64,000 bases of DNA from Streptomyces sp. CB02366. GTDB lineage: Bacteria; Actinomycetota; Actinomycetes; Streptomycetales; Streptomycetaceae. The stretch covers positions 1 through 64,000 of the forward strand of contig NZ_LIVT01000017.1 of NCBI RefSeq assembly GCF_001905905.1, in the 5' to 3' direction. Position 1 is the first letter of the stretch; every line of letters begins with the position of its first letter. Of this stretch, positions 1-8,996 are shown in pieces. The notes under the pieces were generated by a model that did no database searches, had not been told where the DNA came from, and worked only from the letters and a program-made list of their open reading frames with translations. Both the position numbers and the translations under genes were made by a program.

Positions 1-14
1 GCGGGTCAATACAG

Positions 15-77
15 CTAGGGCCTGTCGTCACACCGCCGCCGTCGCCCGGCAGGCGGCAGTGTGACGACGGGCCCTAG
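15..77. terminator. Hairpin terminator after glutamate decarboxylase gene
   Basis: Inverted repeat with arms 15-33 and 59-77, mismatched at one position. It overlaps the stop codon of the decarboxylase gene (74-76), so it is probably the factor-independent terminator of that gene. There is no long T run, which is usual in this GC class. Confidence 0.65.
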
Positions 78-1501
78 TGGTGGAACGCCGTCGAGGCCGA
101 CCGGTCCCGGCTCAACGGGTGGCTCTGGGCGCGCAGTTCGGGCAGCAGCAGTTTCAGGTCTCCGATCAGGAGCTCGGCCAGGTCCGAGGAGAATCCGTTG
201 CGGCACACCACCCGCAGCACCGACAGGTCCTGCCGGTCGGCCGGGAAGGTGTACGCGGGCACCAGCCAGCCCCGTTCCCGCAGCCGGCGCGACACGTCGA
301 AGACGTCGTACGCCTGGACGTCGTCCTTCGTCGTGAAGGCGAACACCGGCAACTGGTCGCCCCGGGTGAGGAGCCGGAAGTCGCCCAGCTCCTCCACCGC
401 CCGCGCCAGCCCGCGGGCCACGTCCCGGGACGCCTGCTGGACCGCCCGGTAGCCCTCGCGCCCGAGGCGCAGGAACGTGTAGTACTGCGCGACCACCTGC
501 GCCCCGGGCCGCGAGAAGTTCAGCGCGAACGTGGGCATCTCGCCGCCCAGGTAGTCGACCCGGAAGACCAGCTCCCGCGGCAGCGCGTCCGGCGTACGCC
601 ACAGCACCCAGCCGACGCCCGGGTAGACGAGCCCGTACTTGTGCCCCGACGTGTTGATCGACGCCACCCTCGGCAGCCGGAAGTCCCACTCCAGCTCCGG
701 GTCGAGGAAGGGCGCCACCATCCCGCCGGACGCCCCGTCCACGTGGACCGGGACGTCGAGGCCGGTGCGCTCCTGGAGGGCGTCCAGGGCCGCGCACAGC
801 TCCGCGATCGGCTCGTAGGAGCCGTCGAAGGTGGAGCCGAGGATGCCGACCACCCCGATGGTGTTCTCGTCGCACAGCTCGACGGCGGCCGCCGGGTCGA
901 GGTGGAAGCGGTCGCCGTCCATCGGGACCTGGCGGGCCTCGACCTCCCAGAAGTCGCAGAACTTCTCCCAGCACACCTGGACGTTGACGCCCATCACCAG
1001 ATTGGGCTTCGCCGTCGCCGGGTAGCGGTCCGCGTTCCGCCGGGTCCAGCGCCGCTTCAGGGCCAGCCCCGCGAGCATGCACGCCTCACTGGACCCGGTG
1101 GTCGAGCACCCCACGGCCGTCTCCGGATCGGGGGCGTTCCACAGGTCGGCGAGCATCGCCACGCAGCGCCGCTCCAGCTCGGCGGTGCGCGGGTACTCGT
1201 CCTTGTCGATCATGTTCTTGTCCCGGCACTCGCTCATCAGGACGTCGGCCTGCGGCTCCATCCAGGTGGTGACGAACGTGGCCAGGTTGAGCCGGGAGTT
1301 GCCGTCGAGCATCAGCTCGTCGTGGACCAGCCGGTAGGCGGTCGGCGGCGGCAGCGGCCCGTCGGGCAACCGGTGGCGGGGCGGCGCCGTGGTCATCGCC
1401 GCGGTCGGATCCGCCTCGCCGTAGAACGGGTTCAGGGCGAGCCTGCGCTGCTCCTCGGAGGGCTCGTCCCCGTGCGGGTGGGCACCGCGGTGGAGCGGCA
1501 T
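74..1501 (-). CDS. gad: Glutamate decarboxylase (PLP-dependent)
   Basis: 475-residue protein of the group II PLP decarboxylase family. It converts L-glutamate to GABA and CO2, consuming a proton in the cytosol. The PLP lysine is in the SGHKYG motif (Lys288), preceded by the HVDGASGG block that holds the cofactor aspartate. The N-terminus (LNPFYGEAD, then STTGSSEA) and the length fit bacterial GadA/GadB. The ATG start is preceded by an AGAAGGG ribosome site. It is a single gene with its own hairpin terminator. No GABA antiporter lies beside it, so an acid-resistance role is not shown by context; GABA or nitrogen metabolism is equally possible. Confidence 0.92.
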   Translation of the reverse strand: MPLHRGAHPHGDEPSEEQRRLALNPFYGEADPTAAMTTAPPRHRLPDGPLPPPTAYRLVHDELMLDGNSRLNLATFVTTWMEPQADVLMSECRDKNMIDKDEYPRTAELERRCVAMLADLWNAPDPETAVGCSTTGSSEACMLAGLALKRRWTRRNADRYPATAKPNLVMGVNVQVCWEKFCDFWEVEARQVPMDGDRFHLDPAAAVELCDENTIGVVGILGSTFDGSYEPIAELCAALDALQERTGLDVPVHVDGASGGMVAPFLDPELEWDFRLPRVASINTSGHKYGLVYPGVGWVLWRTPDALPRELVFRVDYLGGEMPTFALNFSRPGAQVVAQYYTFLRLGREGYRAVQQASRDVARGLARAVEELGDFRLLTRGDQLPVFAFTTKDDVQAYDVFDVSRRLRERGWLVPAYTFPADRQDLSVLRVVCRNGFSSDLAELLIGDLKLLLPELRAQSHPLSRDRSASTAFHH

Positions 1502-1591
1502 GGTGGGAACCCTTCTCTGAGCCGGCGCGCGCTCGGCTCTCGCCGACGCGCGGGACCGGTGGGCGGGGGGCGGTACGGCGGCCGGGCGGGG

Positions 1592-2215
1592 TCAGTCGCC
1601 GGCGGCCAGGCCGGCCTTGAGCGCCCGGGTGACCCTCACGACCCGCTCGGCCTGCACGCGGGCGGCGGTGAGCGTCTGCTCGCCGACCGGGATGTCGCCC
1701 TGCCCGGAGACGTGCGAAGTGCCGTACGGGTTGCCGTCGACGAACTTCGACGGATCGGTGTACCCCGGGGCGACGAGGATGCCGCCGAAATGGTGGACCG
1801 TGTTGTAGAGCGCGAGCAGCGTGGACTCCTGGCCGCCGTGGGCGGTGGAGCTGGAGGTGAACCCGCTGTAGACCTTGTCGGCGAGCTGCCCGGACTGCCA
1901 GAGCCCGCCGAGCGTGTCGATGAACTGCTTGAGCTGGGCGGCGACGTTCCCGTACCGGGTCGGTGAACCGAAGATCACCGCGTCCGCCCAGACCATGTCG
2001 TCCGGCGACACCTCGGGGATGCCGGCGGTCGCGCGGGCGTTCTCGGCCCACGCGGGGTTGGAGTCGATCGCGGCCTGCGGGGCCAGCTCCGCCGCCCGGC
2101 GCAGCCGCACCTGGGCCCCGGCCCGCTCCGCGTCCTCGGCGATGGCCTTCGCGATCCTCGCGATGGTGCCGGTGGAGGAGTAGTAGACGACGGCGACGGT
2201 GACGGGCGTGGACAT
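1592..2215 (-). CDS. wrbA: NAD(P)H:quinone oxidoreductase, WrbA family
   Basis: 207-residue flavodoxin-fold protein. The N-terminal VVYYSSTGT loop binds FMN phosphate, and the downstream FGSPTRYGN and GGQESTLLAL blocks are typical of type IV quinone oxidoreductases. Such enzymes reduce quinones by two electrons and protect against redox cycling. Upstream sense sequence has a GGAGGTC ribosome site before ATG, which fixes the start; the frame stays open further upstream, but that part has no flavodoxin similarity. It may be co-transcribed with the decarboxylase gene 90 bp downstream. Confidence 0.9.
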   Translation of the reverse strand: MSTPVTVAVVYYSSTGTIARIAKAIAEDAERAGAQVRLRRAAELAPQAAIDSNPAWAENARATAGIPEVSPDDMVWADAVIFGSPTRYGNVAAQLKQFIDTLGGLWQSGQLADKVYSGFTSSSTAHGGQESTLLALYNTVHHFGGILVAPGYTDPSKFVDGNPYGTSHVSGQGDIPVGEQTLTAARVQAERVVRVTRALKAGLAAGD

Positions 2216-2708
2216 ACGGGGACCTCCGACGAAGCGGCAGCGGTGGCGAACGGTGTCAGCGGGTGGCGCGGACGCACATCGGCGCATAGAGGCACAGAAG
2301 GCGCTATTCGGACCATAAGGGGATTCGGTGCGCACGGCGCGGCGAGCGGGTCCTTCCCGGTGCCGTGCGCGGCGGGCGACGAGCTTCTTCTCCCCGCCGC
2401 GTACTCCCCGCCGCGTACGGCAGGGGGCGGGCCGCGGTGCCGGGTCCGTCTCCGACGCGGAGCCCCCGGCCGCGTACGCCGTCGGCCGCACCGCTGCGGC
2501 TGACCGCCCGCCCCGGCCCCCTGGCCTATCACCGCCGCCGCACCCTCCACGGGGCTGTGCGCGGCACCTCCCGCGGGCGGCTCCCGGCCGCTTCGTAGGA
2601 TGCCCATTCCCGCTGTACGCCACTGGAACCACCGGCACGCATCGGGCGTTGATAGCTTGGGGCGGCCACAGAGCCGCCATCGCACCCCTCATTCTGGAGC
2701 CCGGACCC
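2216..2708. other. 493-bp divergent intergenic region
   Basis: Lies between divergently transcribed wrbA and the DedA gene. I see no convincing gene. It has a short direct repeat (CCGCCGCGTAC, two copies near 2395-2419) and a possible -10 box TAGCTT at 2653-2658, giving the DedA gene a leader of about 45-50 nt. Open frames across it are typical GC-rich artefacts. Confidence 0.5.
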
Positions 2709-3425
2709 TTGAATACGCTTGCGCTCGGACCGAGCTGGCTGGACCCGGACTATCTGCTCAACACGTTCGGGCTCCCCGGCCTGCTCCTCATCGTCTTCGC
2801 CGAGTCCGGACTCCTCATCGGGTTCTTCCTGCCCGGCGACTCGCTGCTGTTCACCACGGGCCTGCTGGTGACCACCGGCCAGCTGAAATACCCGCTCTGG
2901 CTGGTCTGCACCCTGATCGCGGTGGCCGCGATCGTCGGCGACCAGGTGGGCTACCTCTTCGGCCGCAAGGTCGGCCCGGCCCTCTTCAAGCGCCCCGACT
3001 CCCGCCTCTTCAAGCAGGAGAACGTGGAGAAGGCCCACGAGTTCTTCGAGAAGCACGGCCCGAAGTCCCTGGTCCTGGCCCGGTTCGTGCCCATCGTGCG
3101 CACCTTCACCCCGATCATCGCGGGCGTCAGCCGGATGAACTACCGCTCCTTCATCACGTACAACGTCGTCGGCGCGATCCTCTGGGGCGTCGGCGTCACC
3201 GTGCTCGGGGCCCTGCTCGGCAAGATCGACTTCGTGCACGAGCACATCGAGATGATCCTCATCCTGATCGTGCTCATCTCCGTGGTGCCGATCGTGATCG
3301 AGGTCCTGCGCGCCCGCAGCCAGGGCAAGAAGGCCGCCGCCCTGGAAGGCGACGGCTCCGGCCGGCCCCCGGGGGGCGGCAACGGCCCCTCCTCCGGCCA
3401 GCGCGGCCGGCACGCCAAGCGCTGA
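2709..3425 (+). CDS. DedA family membrane protein
   Basis: 238-residue inner-membrane protein of the DedA/SNARE-associated family, with the typical FAESGLLIGFFLPGDSLL segment and the conserved arginine region ARFVPIVRTFTPIIAG. DedA proteins act in lipid-carrier (undecaprenyl phosphate) or phospholipid flipping and membrane homeostasis. The TTG start is chosen because the conserved DedA N-terminus begins there, with a CTGGAG ribosome site upstream; longer readings add low-complexity sequence. The C-terminus is a charged Gly/Arg-rich cytosolic tail. It has its own promoter and a terminator at 3447-3485. Confidence 0.88.
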   Translation: MNTLALGPSWLDPDYLLNTFGLPGLLLIVFAESGLLIGFFLPGDSLLFTTGLLVTTGQLKYPLWLVCTLIAVAAIVGDQVGYLFGRKVGPALFKRPDSRLFKQENVEKAHEFFEKHGPKSLVLARFVPIVRTFTPIIAGVSRMNYRSFITYNVVGAILWGVGVTVLGALLGKIDFVHEHIEMILILIVLISVVPIVIEVLRARSQGKKAAALEGDGSGRPPGGGNGPSSGQRGRHAKR

Positions 3426-3446
3426 CCCCCCTGTACGCGCACGCGC

Positions 3447-3485
3447 GAGCGCCCCGCCCCGGAAGATCCACGGGGCGGGGCGCTC
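3447..3485. terminator. Bidirectional hairpin terminator
   Basis: Perfect 14-bp GC stem (3447-3460 with 3472-3485) around an 11-nt loop, lying between the convergent DedA and ThrE-type genes. It probably serves the DedA gene and perhaps both. Confidence 0.7.
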
Positions 3486-3606
3486 TCGTCTCCGCGGCGG
3501 GCGGCCCCTCCGTACGGCACGCGGTCCCGGACCGGCCACGCGGCCCCGGCGGGCGGACCCAGGCCTCGGACCGGGCAGCCCCGGCGCCCGCCGGGCGGGC
3601 GGCGGC

Positions 3607-5310
3607 TCAGAACCCCCTGGTCCGCTTCGCCGCCCGGCGGCTCGCCCCGCCGACCGCCCCCGGCAGCCCCATGAACAGCCGCGAGATCTCGCTCCCCAGG
3701 TTCACCCCGATCGCGATCGCCAGCGCCGTCGCGACGGCCGTCGACAGCGAGGCGAGCCCCGCGTCCAGCTCGTTCTGCGCCACGCCCAGCAGACCGAAGT
3801 ACGTCGCCGAGCCGGGCAGCAGCGGGCCGATCGCCGCCGTGATGTACGGCAGCGAGGAGGTGAACCGGTAGCGCGAGAACAACTGGCCGAACAGCCCCAC
3901 CAGACCGGCCGCCACCGCCGTCGCCGCGACCGGCGAGATGCCTCCGGTCCGCGCCAGCGCCCCGAAGACGATCCAGGCCACGCCGCCGTTCAGGGTGACC
4001 GCCAGCACCGTCGACCGCTCCTGCTGGAGCAGCACGGCGAAGGCCAGGCTCAGCGCCATCGACGCCAGGATCTGCACCACCGGCTCGTTGTACGGCGTGA
4101 ACCGGGCCTCCGGATTGAGCTGCGCCCCCAGCTGGAGCCCCAGGTACAGCACGATCAGCACGCCCGCGACGATGCCGATGAAGAAGTACATGACCTCCAG
4201 GAGGCGGGCCGCGGCGGTGATGTAGTAGCCGGTCAGCCCGTCCTGCACCCCCGCCACCAGCGCCCGCCCCGGCAGCAGCGCGAACAGCCCACCGGTGATC
4301 ACCGCGGAGGGCCGGATGTCCGTCGAGTGGGTCAGCGTCAGCGCCACCCCCATCGCGGCCGGCGGCATCGCGGCCACCGTGAACTGGTAGAACTCCGGCA
4401 GCCCGCGCCCCGCGCACAGCCACGCCAGCCGGTCGCCGAGCATCGCGCCCGCCGCCGCCACCAGGAACACCAGCACCCCGCCGCCCACCAGCACCGAGGC
4501 CGAACCGGCCAGCAGACCGGCCGCCGCCGTCAGCACCCAGCCCGGGTAGGGGTGGCGGTTGCGGCGAATCTCGGCGAGCCGCCGGTAGGCCTCCTCCAGC
4601 GACACCTCTGCGTCCGTGCTGGTGATGTCGTCCACCAGCCGGAACACGGCCGCCAGCCGGGTGTAGTCGGTGCCCCGGCGGCGCACCGTACGGCTCGCCG
4701 TCACCGGGTCGTCGACCAGCGAGGGCTGGTGCGAGATGGACAGCAGCGTGAACGTCACCGTCGGCTCGCTGCGGTCAAGCCCGTAGGACCGGGTCACCGC
4801 GAACATCGCCGCCTCGACGTCCTCGGCCCCCTCGCCGCCCGCCAGCAGCAGCTCCCCGATACGCAGCGTCAGGTCGAGCACGCGCGGCACCGCGGGGCCG
4901 GTCTCGTCGTCGGTGTGCTGGATCGACTCCGCCGCGGGGCGCTCGGTCACCGGCATGCGCAGCATCGTGCGCATCCGGTCCTGCCAGGGCGCCTCCTTGG
5001 TCAACTTGACCATCGGAATGCCCTGCGCGGGAGTGAACGCGGGCGGCGACTGCTGGGCCCTGTACGTGCTCGGCGGCGTGAAGGCGGAACTCAGCGTGTC
5101 GGAGTTCGAGCCGCCCCCGGAACCGCCGCCCGGCCCCGGTGAACCGCTCGGCTCCGGCTGCACCCCGGTCGGAAGGGCGAATTCCGACGTCGGATGGTCC
5201 TCCTCGGGCGGCGACACCGGCTGCATCGTCCCGGCGGGCGGAGCGAAAGCGCTCCGCGCCTCGTCGGACTGGGGCTTCTGGTCCTCGGGACCGCCCGGTT
5301 CCGCCACCAC
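3607..5310 (-). CDS. Threonine/serine exporter family protein (ThrE-type)
   Basis: 567 residues: a Pro/Gly/Ser-rich cytosolic N-terminus of about 115 residues, then a ThrE cytosolic domain (VLDLTLRIGELLLAGGEGAEDVEAAM, quoted in part as LLLAGGEGAED), then about ten membrane segments. This matches the two-part ThrE architecture of Corynebacterium. The family exports threonine and serine using proton motive force. The substrate is inferred from family only. It is a monocistronic reverse gene between two hairpins (5457-5496 upstream, 3447-3485 downstream). Confidence 0.85.
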   Translation of the reverse strand: MVAEPGGPEDQKPQSDEARSAFAPPAGTMQPVSPPEEDHPTSEFALPTGVQPEPSGSPGPGGGSGGGSNSDTLSSAFTPPSTYRAQQSPPAFTPAQGIPMVKLTKEAPWQDRMRTMLRMPVTERPAAESIQHTDDETGPAVPRVLDLTLRIGELLLAGGEGAEDVEAAMFAVTRSYGLDRSEPTVTFTLLSISHQPSLVDDPVTASRTVRRRGTDYTRLAAVFRLVDDITSTDAEVSLEEAYRRLAEIRRNRHPYPGWVLTAAAGLLAGSASVLVGGGVLVFLVAAAGAMLGDRLAWLCAGRGLPEFYQFTVAAMPPAAMGVALTLTHSTDIRPSAVITGGLFALLPGRALVAGVQDGLTGYYITAAARLLEVMYFFIGIVAGVLIVLYLGLQLGAQLNPEARFTPYNEPVVQILASMALSLAFAVLLQQERSTVLAVTLNGGVAWIVFGALARTGGISPVAATAVAAGLVGLFGQLFSRYRFTSSLPYITAAIGPLLPGSATYFGLLGVAQNELDAGLASLSTAVATALAIAIGVNLGSEISRLFMGLPGAVGGASRRAAKRTRGF

Positions 5311-5456
5311 TCGACCTCGTTCCTGCTCGACTGCACGTCACTGGGGGTGCCCCGCCGCACGTGTGCCCAGTATGGCCACCGGCATGGGTGCCGCACGTGC
5401 GCGGGCCGCGCGTCCCGCGCGCCTCCGCGGACCCCCCGGGCGGAGGCGCGGACAGC

Positions 5457-5496
5457 GGAACGGGCGGCACACCCGCGAAGGTGTGCCGCCCGTTCC
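5457..5496. terminator. Hairpin terminator downstream of ppa
   Basis: Perfect 16-bp inverted repeat (5457-5472 with 5481-5496) and an 8-nt loop. It lies just past the ppa stop codon and separates ppa from the exporter gene on the same strand. Confidence 0.8.
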
Positions 5497-5538
5497 ACGA
5501 CGGCCGTCCGGCTCAGCGACGGAACCGGAAGGAGTACG

Positions 5539-6048
5539 TCAGTGCGCGCCGCCCTGCGCCTCCAGGCGCTTGTACGAGGCCTCGATCTCGGCCTCCGCCT
5601 CGGCGCGGCCGACCCAGTCGGCGCCCTCGACGGACTTGCCCGGCTCCAGGTCCTTGTAGACCTCGAAGAAGTGCTGGATCTCCAGGCGGTCGAACTCCGA
5701 CACGTGGTGGATGTCGCGCAGGTGCTCCACGCGCGGGTCGGACGCCGGGACGCAGAGCAGCTTGTCGTCGCCGCCCGCCTCGTCGGTCATCCGGAACATG
5801 CCGATGGCACGGCACTTGATGAGGCAACCGGGGAAGGTCGGCTCGTCCAGGATGACGAGCGCGTCCAGCGGGTCGCCGTCCTCGCCGAGGGTGTTCTCGA
5901 CGAAGCCGTAGTCGGCCGGGTAGCTGGTCGAGGTGAAGAGTCGACGGTCCAGGCGGATCCGACCGGTCTCGTGGTCCACCTCGTACTTGTTCCGCGAACC
6001 CTTCGGGATCTCGATGGTGACGTCGAACTCCACGGGTGGCTCCTCCAT
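5539..6048 (-). CDS. ppa: Inorganic pyrophosphatase (family I)
   Basis: 169-residue soluble Mg-dependent pyrophosphatase that splits PPi and so pulls biosynthetic reactions forward. The signature DGDPLDALV carries the metal-binding aspartates; the KGSRNKYEVDHETG and YPADYGFVENTL blocks are also present. The length is normal. The ATG at 6048 has no good ribosome site; a TATGTG box six bases upstream suggests a leaderless transcript, though its last base is off-consensus. It is divergent from dacB, with a very short shared promoter region. Confidence 0.95.
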   Translation of the reverse strand: MEEPPVEFDVTIEIPKGSRNKYEVDHETGRIRLDRRLFTSTSYPADYGFVENTLGEDGDPLDALVILDEPTFPGCLIKCRAIGMFRMTDEAGGDDKLLCVPASDPRVEHLRDIHHVSEFDRLEIQHFFEVYKDLEPGKSVEGADWVGRAEAEAEIEASYKRLEAQGGAH

Positions 6049-6119
6049 GATCAACACATACGACTGGTGATTAAGTGTCCCCCACGCAGAAGAGTGCTCG
6101 CGAAAGGGGCTGGTCAGCG

Positions 6120-7595
6120 GTGGCCGAGCAGGTGGAAGAACCGTCGGTGCGCCCCTCGGACCCGTGGGGCGGGCCGAAGATCCTGACGAGGAAGCGCAAC
6201 GGGTCCTCCACCTGGCAGGTGATCGCAGGCTCCGCAACGCTCGGCCTGGCCGTGGCCGCCGGCGCCGTCCTCGCCGCCGGCCCCTGGGACAACGGTCAGC
6301 GTAAGGCCGAGCGGGCCCTGGCAGTCACCGCCGACCGGACAGGTGGCGCACATCACGGCCGCCCCGCCCCCGACGGCCCCCGCCCGGCCCCCAGCGCCCC
6401 CGCCGTCCTCCCCGCCCTCGGCACCGCCGCCCGGGAAGCCCCCCAGGACCCCGCCGGACTCCGCGACGCCCTCGCCCCGCTGATCGGCGCGCCCGGACTC
6501 GGGAACAAGCTCGCCGCCTCCGTCATCGACGCCGCCACGGGCGAGCGGCTGTACGAGCACGGCGCCGCCACCCCGATGACCCCGGCCTCCACCGTCAAGA
6601 TCGCCACCACCGTCGCGGCCCTCTCCGTCCTCGGCCCCGACCACCGCATCACCACCACCGCCGCGCTCTCCCCCGACTCCCGCACCCTGACCCTGGTCGG
6701 CGGCGGCGACCCCACGCTCAGCGCGGCGGACCTGCGCTCGATGGCCGCCCGGGCCGCCCGGGCCCTGCGCGAGGACGGCCGGGACCCCGTCCGCCTCGCC
6801 TACGACGTCTCCCGCTACACCGGCCCCGTACTCCACCCGATCAGCCCCAACGAGAACATCGCGCCCGTCACCGCCCTCATGGTGGACGAGGGCCGCCTCG
6901 ACGACACGGACCGCGGCCCGGCCGACCGCACCGACGACCCGGCCGGCGACGCCGCCCGCGCCTTCGCCCGGGCCCTGGAGAAGGAGGGCGTCCAGGTCGC
7001 CGGCGCCCCCCGCGAGGCCCGCGCCGCCACGTCCGCCCGCACCGTCGCGACCCACCGCTCGGCCCCGCTCTCCGCCCTCGCCGAGCGCACCCTCACCAAC
7101 AGCGACAACGACATCGCCGAAGCCCTCGCCCGGCAGACCGCCATCGCCAAGGGCGAGAAGGCGTCCTTCGCGGGAGCGGGCCGCGCCGTCACCAACGAAC
7201 TCAAGAAGCTCCAGGTCCCCGTCGCCGGGGCCCGCTTCGCCGACGGCAGCGGCCTGGACCGCGCGGGCCGGGTCACCCCCGCCCTCCTGACCGCCCTCCT
7301 CGCCCGCGCCGCCGACCCCGAGCGCCCGGGGCTGCGCCCCGCCCTCACCGGCCTCCCGATCGCCGGATTCAGCGGCACCCTCGGCGGCCGCTACGAGCGG
7401 GACGCGGCGGGCACCGGTCTGATCCGCGCCAAGACCGGCACCCTCCGGGGCGTCAACTCCCTCGCCGGGACCGTCGTGGACCGGAAGGGCCGGCTGCTCG
7501 CCTTCGCCTTCCTCGCCTCCGGCAGCACCTCCGCCACCGAGGCCGAACCCGCCCTCGACGCCCTGGCCACCGCCCTCGCCGGGACGGGCGGCTGA
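6120..7595 (+). CDS. dacB: D-alanyl-D-alanine carboxypeptidase/endopeptidase (PBP4 type)
   Basis: About 491 residues, a penicillin-binding protein of the S13 family. It trims or cuts peptidoglycan stem peptides outside the membrane. Active-site motifs are all present: STVK (SxxK), SDN, and KTG near the C-terminus. A single N-terminal membrane anchor follows a short basic cytosolic segment (RKRNGSSTWQV). GTG at 6120 is preferred because AAAGGGG lies about ten bases upstream; an in-frame GTG at 6075 would add 15 residues. It begins the forward run to folE. Confidence 0.9.
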   Translation: MAEQVEEPSVRPSDPWGGPKILTRKRNGSSTWQVIAGSATLGLAVAAGAVLAAGPWDNGQRKAERALAVTADRTGGAHHGRPAPDGPRPAPSAPAVLPALGTAAREAPQDPAGLRDALAPLIGAPGLGNKLAASVIDAATGERLYEHGAATPMTPASTVKIATTVAALSVLGPDHRITTTAALSPDSRTLTLVGGGDPTLSAADLRSMAARAARALREDGRDPVRLAYDVSRYTGPVLHPISPNENIAPVTALMVDEGRLDDTDRGPADRTDDPAGDAARAFARALEKEGVQVAGAPREARAATSARTVATHRSAPLSALAERTLTNSDNDIAEALARQTAIAKGEKASFAGAGRAVTNELKKLQVPVAGARFADGSGLDRAGRVTPALLTALLARAADPERPGLRPALTGLPIAGFSGTLGGRYERDAAGTGLIRAKTGTLRGVNSLAGTVVDRKGRLLAFAFLASGSTSATEAEPALDALATALAGTGG

Positions 7596-7653
7596 GGACG
7601 GCGCCGCATCCGGCGAGCCGCGCAAGACCCCGCCGCCGGACGACGGGCTCACG

Positions 7654-7665
7654 TACGGTTGACGC
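7654..7665 (+). promoter_or_regulatory. Leaderless-type promoter of metalloprotease gene
   Basis: TACGGT at 7654-7659, six bases before ATG 7666; no ribosome site fits in between. Confidence 0.5.
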
Positions 7666-8799
7666 ATGACGAGCATCGGTGGTGCCCAGATGGTCGACTG
7701 GAATCTCGCGGTGGCGACCGCGACCCGGCTCGTACGTCCCGGGCCCGACATCAGCCGCGAGGAGGCCCGCGCCGTCGTCGCGGAGCTCCGCCGCCACGCC
7801 AAGGCGTCCGAGCAGCACGTCCGGGAGTTCACCCGGATGGTCCCCGAAGGGACCGAACCCGAGGACACCCCCGTCCTCGTCGTGGACCGCTCCGGCTGGA
7901 TCAAGGCCAACGTGGCGGGCTTCCGCGAACTCCTCAAGCCCCTGCTCGCCAAGATGGAGAACCGCCGCCCCGGCGGACCCGGCGGCGCCGTCCTCGGCGC
8001 GGTCGGCGGCAAGGTCACCGGCGTCGAACTGGGCATGCTGCTCTCGTTCCTCGCCTCCCGTGTGCTCGGCCAGTACGAGACCTTCGCCCCCGCCACCCGG
8101 GAGCTGCCCGCCTCCGCCGACGGCGGCGGCCGACTCCTGCTCGTCGCCCCCAACATCGTCCACGTCGAACGCGAACTGGGCGTCGACCCGCACGACTTCC
8201 GGCTCTGGGTCGCCCTCCACGAGGAGACCCACCGCACCCAGTTCACCGGCGTGCCCTGGCTCCGCGACCACCTCCGGGGCGAGATCCAGACGTTCCTCGA
8301 CGAGACCGACGTCGACCCGATGACCTTCCTGGAACGCCTCCGCGAGGCCGCCCAGTCCCTCGCCGGCGGCCGGCCCGAGGGCGAAGAGGGCGAGAGCGGG
8401 GGCCGCAGCCTCGTCGACATCGTCCAGACCCCCGCCCAGCGCGAGGTCCTCGGCCGCCTCACCGCCGTCATGTCCCTCCTCGAAGGACACGCGGACTACG
8501 TCATGGACGGCGTCGGCCCCGGCGTCGTGGGCTCGGTCTCCGAGATCCGGGAGAAGTTCCAGCAGCGCCGCGCCCAGGGCGCCGGCCGCCTCGACCAAGC
8601 CCTGCGCAAGCTCCTCGGCCTCGACGCCAAGCTGCGCCAGTACAAGGACGGCGAGAAGTTCGTGCGATCGGTCGTCGACGAGGTCGGCATGGACGGCTTC
8701 AACCGCGTCTGGACCTCGCCCAACACCCTCCCGACCAAGGCGGAGATCGCCAAGCCCGCCGACTGGGTCGCGCGCGTGCACCGTAAGGCCGAATCCTGA
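7666..8799 (+). CDS. Zinc-dependent metalloprotease (DUF2342/ZinD type)
   Basis: 377-residue protein of an actinobacterial family often labelled coenzyme F420 biosynthesis associated. The zincin-like motif HEETHRTQF (HExxH variant) sits mid-protein in LWVALHEETH, and a second conserved glutamate/histidine occurs in the EGHADYVMDG segment, as in gluzincin-like peptidases. Substrate unknown. It lies directly upstream of tilS, its usual position in actinomycetes. It probably has its own leaderless promoter. Confidence 0.85.
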   Translation: MTSIGGAQMVDWNLAVATATRLVRPGPDISREEARAVVAELRRHAKASEQHVREFTRMVPEGTEPEDTPVLVVDRSGWIKANVAGFRELLKPLLAKMENRRPGGPGGAVLGAVGGKVTGVELGMLLSFLASRVLGQYETFAPATRELPASADGGGRLLLVAPNIVHVERELGVDPHDFRLWVALHEETHRTQFTGVPWLRDHLRGEIQTFLDETDVDPMTFLERLREAAQSLAGGRPEGEEGESGGRSLVDIVQTPAQREVLGRLTAVMSLLEGHADYVMDGVGPGVVGSVSEIREKFQQRRAQGAGRLDQALRKLLGLDAKLRQYKDGEKFVRSVVDEVGMDGFNRVWTSPNTLPTKAEIAKPADWVARVHRKAES

Positions 8800-8996
8800 C
8801 CATCGGACGGCCCGAATACTCCTGGGGGACCGATATTCGCCCCCTAATCACCCATCCGAGGGACCATGGAGCCACGGGAAGGCGTGCAATGCTCGATGAA
8901 CAGCTTGCCTCTGTCACCATCGACGCACTCTGAGTGACGGGACTCACGCGTTCCGGCGCTCGACGCTCCTCCCGAACTCCACGAAGGGCACCGGAC